From Carposina sasakii (taxonomy: Eukaryota > Arthropoda > Insecta > Lepidoptera > Carposinidae), in the NCBI GenBank assembly GCA_014607495.2, contig CP053152.1:13313899-13377898 (forward strand): a DNA stretch of 64,000 bases, written 5' to 3'. Positions within the stretch are counted from its first letter, which is position 1. Every line of letters begins with the position of its first letter. The notes under the pieces were generated by a model. It did no database searches. It was not told the DNA's origin and worked only from the letters and a program-made list of their open reading frames with translations. Of the stretch, positions 54,301-63,300 are shown piece by piece. Both the position numbers and the translations under genes were made by a program.

Positions 54301-57300
54301 CTGATGATGGAATCTCTAAGGAATCTAGGGATATCCTCAAATATAAAAGGCACGAGTAGTCCGTTTTTAGATTTTTATAGAGAATTTTGGTCAGCTACAC
54401 ATAATATAAAGGAAACGAGGGTCTGATGATGGAGCCGCCGAAAAACAGATAGTGGAACTTTTTAGTAACAAAATCCCCCTATGGCAGGGGGGGGGGCTAC
54501 GTCCAGTAATGGACTGCAATAGGCTTATGAAGATGAAGATAATTGTGTTAAGTCATGAAATTATATGTTGCGTTAAGCCGTGTCCGAAGTAAGATGGTTA
54601 TAGAGGAAGAGGTAGACATGAGAATAACGAGATGACGGATAATAGGGATGAATGAAAAAAGAGTACCTACATATTGCACCGACCCCAAATGATTGGGAAT
54701 AGGGCAGGAAGATGGAGTGTAATTATATGTTGCCTAAATAAGTGTGTACATGGCTGTTGTGCTGCCAAATCTCTTATATTCCTCCGAGTCGTGGTGCATG
54801 TACCGTCGCCACATACGCACTCTGGATCGATTCCACCTCAAGTGCCTCCGATCCATCATGAGAATCAGATGGTCCAACCGAGTGCGTAATACCGAAGTAT
54901 TGCGAAGAGCCAATGTAAGTGCCATTGAGGCCTACTTAATGCGTCGGCAGTTTCGGTGGTGCGGTCATGTGTCTCGTATGGCGGAGGAGAGATTGGCTAA
55001 GCGCATCTTCTTTTCTGAACTGGAGGAGGGCAAGCGGAAACGCGACGGGCCACTCCTCAGATACAAAGATGTTCAGAAAAGACATATGAAGAGATGCAAT
55101 ATAGATCCATCTAAATGGGAAGTTTTGTCAGCACAACGACCAGAGTGGCGCAGGACGGTGATAAAGCAAGTACACGAGTTCGAGGAGCAGCGTCAAGCTG
55201 ACCTTGACGCTAAACGTGATGAACTAAAGACTCGTCCTCCTGCTGCCATTATCTATAATACAATAATGGCGCACTAACCTGTCCTCTGTGTGCGTGGGCG
55301 TTCAGGGCGAAGATTGGCTATGTAAATGTAAGCCATCTCCGAGAGCATGAACGCCAACTTAGTAATATCTAGGAGTAGAAGTGGTCGCCATGACCGAAAT
55401 TGGTCGGAGGTCATCATTATCATCATAATCATCATATTGTCAGACGTAAAGTTTCGAAGCCTAGTCCTTTTTCTCTTTTGTCATGTGGCCTATTTTATAT
55501 AAAAATTATATAAATCTGACAATATTATGCCTCCTAAACTTCGTACACGGCTTAACGCAATATATATTTGCCCTTTAGTTAAATTTAACTTTAGTAAGCT
55601 CGAGTTTTGGGAGGAAGTCGGTTTTTCGTTTTAAAACAATTATTTGGCATAAACTTACTTTATTTGATGTATAGAGTACGTACCCTTCGTTAAGGGTGGC
55701 AACGAAAAAACATCCTGTATATGTTTGTATGTATGTGTATGTACTCACTTCTTCAAGCAGTTGGTGATAAGCAGATGGACGTCCTGCCTCTCATCCAGCA
55801 GCAGCATCGCGCCGAGGTACCCGACTCGCTTGTCCGTGAAGCGCGGGCTCGCGATCAGCTTGAGGCACTCCAGCTGGCCGAAGTGGGCCGGGTAGCCCAG
55901 CATGTGGATGTAGAGCAGCTTGGCTATGTTACGACATCTGGTGGAAGAGGGTTGTTTTAGTTAAAGCGCAAGCGCCTCGGCAAGCGTAGCGTTGGACGCC
56001 CTCCGGCCAGATGGACCGATGACTTAAAGAGGGCGGCTGGTGGCTTTGGCGGAGGCCTACGTCCAGCAGTTGACTGCAATATACTGACGACGACGATAAG
56101 TGTCTTGCTATGTTTCCGGAGGCATTTGATCGCAAAAAGGGTTTTAGAGGCAGTTTCAACGGGTGGTTATGAAATGAACACTCAAGCGGAGTATTTCCGC
56201 CGTAGATAGAAGTGAGACGTCACTTAAAATTACGTAAAGCGACATCTTAACTTCTACAGTAGAAACAATCCTGTCGTAAGAGGTGATATACTTAATACAT
56301 TTTTCAAAGTGACTAAAATATTTTCAAAAAGATACAAAACAGCTCTCGGGATAAATCAAAGCGAAATTTTTACGGTGCCCATTGTTTACGGCGGTAGGCT
56401 CAACACTATTACGTGGGACTAAATAGGCTAATAAGCGAAAATTTGGTGTATCTTGCGCACTTCTGCCCAACCAGTTTGGGATAATGGTTGGTGACTATTT
56501 ATGTATGTATAAGCCCTCTGTTCTTGTACAGTTATTATATTGTAAATATACAATGAAATGGCTCCAGTTTAGTGGGTGGTTAAAGAATTTACGAAGGTAG
56601 TTAGCACAGAGTCGATTGGGGGCGTAAAAGCAATTTAAGTCAGGGTTTTAATTAGAACTGTTTATCTACCTATAGATAGCACCGCCAGCTACATGCTAAT
56701 GGTCGATGGGTGGCGCTCTGATTTTACCACTCTTCCAGTCTCATTTAGTTCTATGATACTTCACTGGCCTTAATAGGTGCTAATAGGACCTATATCGCAT
56801 TTTCGAATTCAAAGTGTAATATTTCGAAAAATATTTGAAATTGAGTTAATATTTAATTAAGATTAAATGTCGTCATATTATAGCTTTACGATCGATTTAA
56901 CAAATATTTTTTGTTTGCATTTAGATATATGACGAGGTTTAAAGTATAACTGTACATAAACCTGCATAAATAGTGCATCATGTTGTATAGCAAAGGAGCA
57001 TAAAAGTATCTCAAGTAGCATACACATAGTCACATAATTTCACTAGAAAAGTGACACCTTGGTGGTAACATTTTCAGTCAGCGGAACGTAGAGAGAAAGT
57101 ATAGGAGGAGCCTAGAGCATCCGCGCAATTTATTTCCTAATACATAAGTAATATAACATGTTGACTGCTGAGGGAGTTAGTAGATCTATATGAGTGTTAT
57201 CTTAGCTAGGTTAGAGAGTACTTAATCAATTTGATTCAGAACTTACTAGTTACCCATATGTAAGTGCACACAAATTATTATTAGGTTGTAGGTTGACAAG

Positions 57301-60300
57301 ATAGAAAATTAGACTAATTCTGCATCAAACTTTCAGCCATAAGGAATCTACTATTGAGAATGTGAGGGTGGTGAAAAGGGAAGCGCTTCCGGCCCCACCG
57401 GGCCACTAGTGGTTGTTTGGCCCGTGGGCCCATGTATATATTCCAATCATTGTGAGAAACTTCGATATCGCGTTCTAGGATTTTGCATTCGATTGTGGTT
57501 CTCTCCTGCATCCGATAGATGGCTCCGCTACAAGAACATAGCCCTCCCCATAACCATGGGATTAAATAGTTAAATTCTCAATATAGAACACCTGTGTAAT
57601 TCATGTGTATATTTTTAATTTGTGTGCAATAAAGAATAAGAATAGTAAGAGGTTGCAAGAATCCTACTTATTTTGTGTTTAGTGGGAGTTTGTGAAATAG
57701 ACAGTCAACACATATACAAGTACCTGCTTTTAAAAGTACAATAGAAATTACTAAAATGAAGTAATTACTGAAATCGTAAACCCTCAATATCATGGAATAA
57801 CTAATGGTGACTTCAGTTTCTAACTAGTCTAGTCAAGTTTACCTGTAAAGATAATGAGATAAAAGGAATAAATAAATAAAAAGTTCACCCTAGAAGGCGC
57901 GAACGCAAACTCACCTCCAAACGCTGTCCTCTTCCCTGAAGGTGGACCTAATATACGCGCACTCCTTGTTGACCACGCTCCGTTCTTCGGCCGCGGTCCG
58001 TGCCGCCCTGATCTGTCTGATGAGGTCCCGCAGCCGAGTCGGCGTGGGCATGCGCACTGAAACCGGCGCGACTGTTACGACACACACACACACATAGAAA
58101 GCGTTGATCAGTGCATTTGTTTTGTGCCTTACAGTTATTGAAGCTGAGTGAGGCGCTTGTAGACCTAAACGGATGACCATGGTGGTGTATGGCGCATTGA
58201 GGATTTGTATACCGTCGAACTTGGGCATTTCGTTATCCGTTTACGTCTACAAGCGGCCTGAGGTGACTAGATCTGTGGTAACTGTTATTAATTAATTAGT
58301 AAATAGGCAATGATGTACGAATAGGATTAGATATAGCAGGTATCACATCACTAGTTGTGTCACTTAATTGTTAGAATAGAAAGTGAGAGAAAGGTATTGT
58401 TAATGATATTGTATGGTATAGAAGTTTATTCACATATTTTTTATAGGTAGTTAAATACACCATCTTCAGTCTAATAGAGTTACTGGTTGTAGGATTTACT
58501 AACCTTGAAGACCTTATAGAAGCCCTAGGAGCTCAATCCGAGGACTTTTTAGTTTATCAGAACATATTTCATTTCACTTTATCTCATCACCTGACCATTC
58601 CTCGAGGATGCGCTTTTCAGATACATAATATTATACAGTTTCCCTTTTGATTTTATATTTAAATCTCAAATTATCCAACTAATTCAAACCAAAACACAGA
58701 ATTTGGTCTATTTTGAAACGAAAAGTCATCCTTTGGCAAGCTCTTGTCATGTCACTTTTTCATTATATTACTCTTTTCGTACACTCAAATCTTTACAAAA
58801 CTTCATGAAGAAAAAGAATTTCATTTCGAATTCAAGAATTTGAAAATGGAGACAAAAATTCGTATATAAGCCATACAAACGGGAAAAAGTCAAGCATTCC
58901 GTCGGCTACTCAGCCAGAGTGAAGAACGGAATTATAAGGCCTTGTCCCGGGGCCGCCTGCCCCGGGACCCTTGCTGCACTTCGCCGGACTTCTACAGCGC
59001 GAACGAACCGCGCCCGCGTCGCGTTCAGTAACCGCGCTCCGCGTCCACGGACCTACGAGTATACAGCGCGAACAATCCGCGCCCGCGTCGCGTTCAGTAA
59101 TCCGCGACCGAGAAGATTCTTCTGTCCGATACAGTACCTACAACGTCTGCACCTGCATCTACAACTGTGACCCGTCCGTCGGGTCTGGTACCTGCAACTC
59201 CTATCTGCAACTTCTACACCTGCATCTACAACAGTGACCCGGTTGTCTGGTCCGGTACCTGCAACTTCTGCACCTGCATCTACAACTGACCCGTCCGTCG
59301 GATCCAGTACCTTCAACTCCTGCCTGCAAATACTACACCCGGGGGCGTGACTCCTGGAACGCCGTCGACCCAGGACCCTCAAGAGGACTCTGCTCGCCCA
59401 CTTCCTACACTGTTACACTGTACAATCCTTCATCCACGCTCTACTCATCCTCACTCACCTTCACGCATTATTCATAGTGATCTCTCTTATATATTGTGTT
59501 ATTTTGTGTTGTAAATAAATTCGTGTAACTCATATTTTCTTTTCATTTCATTAGGTAGGTATTATATATATTTATTAGGTAGGCTACAAACTTCTACATA
59601 ACTGTTGCTACACGACAGATTATTTATTTATTAGGTAGGCTACAACTTCTTCATAACTGTGTTACACAACTGAGCTATACGACAGTTTGGCGCCCGACTC
59701 CATCTTCTAGACTATCTCAACGTTACTTCTCTAAATTCTAAAATAACACTTCTTCTAGTGTCTAGGTCTTTTTGGTTAACTCTTTAGGTATTAGGTTTGC
59801 TGGACTTCTTTAGGTATAGGTTTTCTGGACTTCTTTAGGTATTAGGTTTGCTGGACTTCTTTGAGTATAGGTTTTCTGGAATTTAAGTATAGGTTTTCTG
59901 GAATAAGTATAGGTTTTCTGGACTTTAAGTATAGGTTTTCTGGACTTAGGTTTTCTAGACTTCTTTAGGCTAGTACTCGGCAGCTTGAATGGAATAAATC
60001 TTTTGCTACTATAACCTTTACTACATTATCCTCTACTACTAATTTTGCTAGAGTTTTTGCTACCTTTACCTTTTCAAACTTTATTTTTTTATTGCTAGAT
60101 TTTGTGCAACTTTTAAATTCTGAAATTTTACCTATTCAACTCTATAACTACAAAGAAAGAATTTTTGGATTTCAATCTTTACTTTTACAATTTCTCGTCT
60201 TATCATCTACTCGTATAAGCTACACTTATCTTCTTCAACTTATGTCGGTGACACAGTTTGGCACGGAGCTACCTACATTTTCTAAACCTTGTTTGACTGA

Positions 60301-63300
60301 ATTTTATTTTTTTGACTACATAATCATCTTCGTCTCTCGTCTCTTCATCACCATTCTTTATTCGGTGACATCTAGGTAACCCGAATGCTAATGCTCACTC
60401 TAGAATATCCTACAGAGAAGCTCAAGATTTCCCTCTACATAATACTCTAGGAGCTTGATGCTCTCTCTTTTATCTCTAAATTATTTTGATGCTGAACTTT
60501 TTGGTCATATCTTCACTATTACTAGGTCTTTAGTGGTCGCTATGCTGCTATGCTATGCGGTCGGCTCGTCTTGCTGGGCTCGTTCAAAGATGGTTAGCAA
60601 CCATTACCACCAGGGTACCTACTAATTGTTCTATTTTGACTTATCTATCTTCACTTAGGGACTCTAAACCCCTACTACTAGACTAAACCTTTGGATACTT
60701 CGGCGGTCGCTTATGCGATCGACCTGTCTTGCTTGGTCGATTCAAATATGGCTAGCAACCATTACCACGGGAGTACCCATTGCATTATCGAGCGGTAGAC
60801 TACTCGTTAAATAAGCCTTAGGTCAAATTCTTCTTCTTCTTTAACTTCAGAGCGGCTGACTACTCTTTAAATAAGCCATAGGTCAAATTCTTTTTCCATC
60901 ATGGAGCGGTCGACTACTCCTTAAACAAGCCTCAGGACATGTTGGAGCATACTTTTAGAGTGGTAGTCATTGACCGTGAACTCCACCCTTACCTGAATGA
61001 AGATGATTGAATATTAGACGAATGATTGCCGATTATTTGATGATGAATGTTTTTGCAAGGTAATGTTCCCTAGACTCTCTCGAACCTTCTACAAAATTTT
61101 CTCTGAGTCGAAAATTTTCCGGGGTCGTGGGGGAAATGTAGGATTTACTAACCTTGAAGACCTTATAGAAGCCCTAGGAGCTCAATCCGAGGACTTTTTA
61201 GTTTATCAGAACATATTTCATTTCACTTTATCTCATCACCTGACCATTCCTCGAGGATGCGCTTTTCAGATACATAATATTATACAGTTTCCCTTTTGAT
61301 TTTATATTTAAATCTCAAATTATCCAACTAATTCAAACCAAAACACAGAATTTGGTCTATTTTGAAACGAAAAGTCATCCTTTGGCAAGCTCTTGTCATG
61401 TCACTTTTTCATTATATTACTCTTTTCGTACACTCAAATCTTTACAAAACTTCATGAAGAAAAAGAATTTCATTTCGAATTCAAGAATTTGAAAATGGAG
61501 ACAAAAATTCGTATATAAGCCATACAAACGGGAAAAAGTCAAGCATTCCGTCGGCTACTCAGCCAGAGTGAAGAACGGAATTATAAGGCCTTGTCCCGGG
61601 GCCGCCTGCCCCGGGACCCTTGCTGCACTTCGCCGGACTTCTACAGCGCGAACGAACCGCGCCCGCGTCGCGTTCAGTAACCGCGCTCCGCGTCCACGGA
61701 CCTACGAGTATACAGCGCGAACAATCCGCGCCCGCGTCGCGTTCAGTAATCCGCGCCGACCGAGAAGATTCTTCTGTCCGATACAGTACCTACAACGTCT
61801 GCACCTGCATCTACAACTGTGACCCGTCCGTCGGGTCTGGTACCTGCAACTCCTATCTGCAACTTCTACACCTGCATCTACAACAGTGACCCGGTTGTCT
61901 GGTCCGGTACCTGCAACTTCTGCACCTGCATCTACAACTGACCCGTCCGTCGGATCCAGTACCTTCAACTCCTGCCTGCAAATACTACACCCGGGGGCGT
62001 GACTCCTGGAACGCCGTCGACCCAGGACCCTCAAGAGGACTCTGCTCGCCCACTTCCTACACTGTTACACTGTACAATCCTTCATCCACGCTCTACTCAT
62101 CCTCACTCACCTTCACGCATTATTCATAGTGATCTCTCTTATATATTGTGTTATTTTGTGTTGTAAATAAATTCGTGTAACTCATATTTTCTTTTCATTT
62201 CATTAGGTAGGTATTATATATATTTATTAGGTAGGCTACAAACTTCTACATAACTGTTGCTACACGACAGATTATTTATTTATTAGGTAGGCTACAACTT
62301 CTTCATAACTGTGTTACACGACATGGTAACGTGTTAACTAATTAACTACATACTTTAAACCAACTAGGTGTTACAGTGGCTACTGGCTAGTGAAGCAACA
62401 AATTTTAACCAATTCACAGTCAATGTATATTAAATTCTGTTGGTTCTGGTTTGCTCTACATTTTAAGGCGAGGTAAGATTCTCCATGCAAAATATTGCCC
62501 CACACACAACCAAGTACCTAGTTAATATTTCACAGTTTGCATATTACAAGGAAGCTGAATATTGCTGATTATTTATGAATGCTTTATGAATATCTGGGAC
62601 CATTTATGCCAAACTTAAGAAAATATAAGTGTTCTCTTCTCTTCATTGCCTAATAACAGTGAAAAAGGCCTATTAGCATGAAATACTTGTAAGTAGGTAG
62701 TTCCTGTCATGCTTGAGAAATAATAATCTAAAAAGGATGTCTAAGTTCAATAAATAGATATCTAAAACTAAACCTGGATTATTCTAATTTTGTGGATAAG
62801 TAATATTCTATGCTCACCTCTTTCAATGGCCTCATTTACCACTTGCTTTATGGTGGCTATGTTGAATGCTGGGTTAAACCTGGAAAAAAATAATTAGTTA
62901 AATACATGAGTATACCACTGTATATATTATGTTAATATATTAATATATATATATATATATATATTAATGTATGTATTAATATGAAAAACATACCCTCCAA
63001 ATATTTAAGGTAATCAACCTGTTGATTGTGACTATTAGTCTAGTTGATCATAGCAAGGAGAGGAGGCACATATTTAAGATTAAAGAAGTATGTAATTAGT
63101 AGATCACACAGGATGTTGTCATGTCTATGCCTTTTTTTATAACTGTCTAGCCTAGAGTGTTATATCTCAATTTGTGCATTGAAAATGTTCTATGAACTGT
63201 ATGCAATTCAGATGTATCAGTAACTGATGGAGTTATGGAATTTCAGTTATTTATAAAACTGAATAGATTAACAATGAAGAGTTATAAAAATCCCCACATG

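Larger units (their letters stand above)
58488..62323 (+). mobile_element. Non-autonomous LTR retrotransposon (LARD-like)
   Basis: A 3.84-kb element in the AP-1 gamma intron between 58056 and 62818, flanked by the 4-bp target duplication TGGT (58484-58487 and 62324-62327). LTRs are 58488-59684 and 61137-62323, TG...CA, nearly identical. A primer binding site, TGGCGCCCGACTCC, starts at 59688. A purine tract (GGGGTCGTGGGGGAAA) directly precedes the 3' LTR. The 1.45-kb interior has no gag, RT or integrase; its longest ORF (60092-60379, 95 codons) has no recognisable domain. It must have used enzymes from an autonomous relative. Confidence 0.93.

Noticed and set aside
58919..59382. ORFs of 83-109 codons in the LTRs
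   Set aside because: Present twice because the LTR is duplicated. They overlap the GC-rich leader on both strands and show no domain.
60092..60379. 95-codon ORF inside the LTR element as a gag remnant
   Set aside because: Aromatic- and Ser-rich composition without nucleocapsid or capsid features; probably chance.
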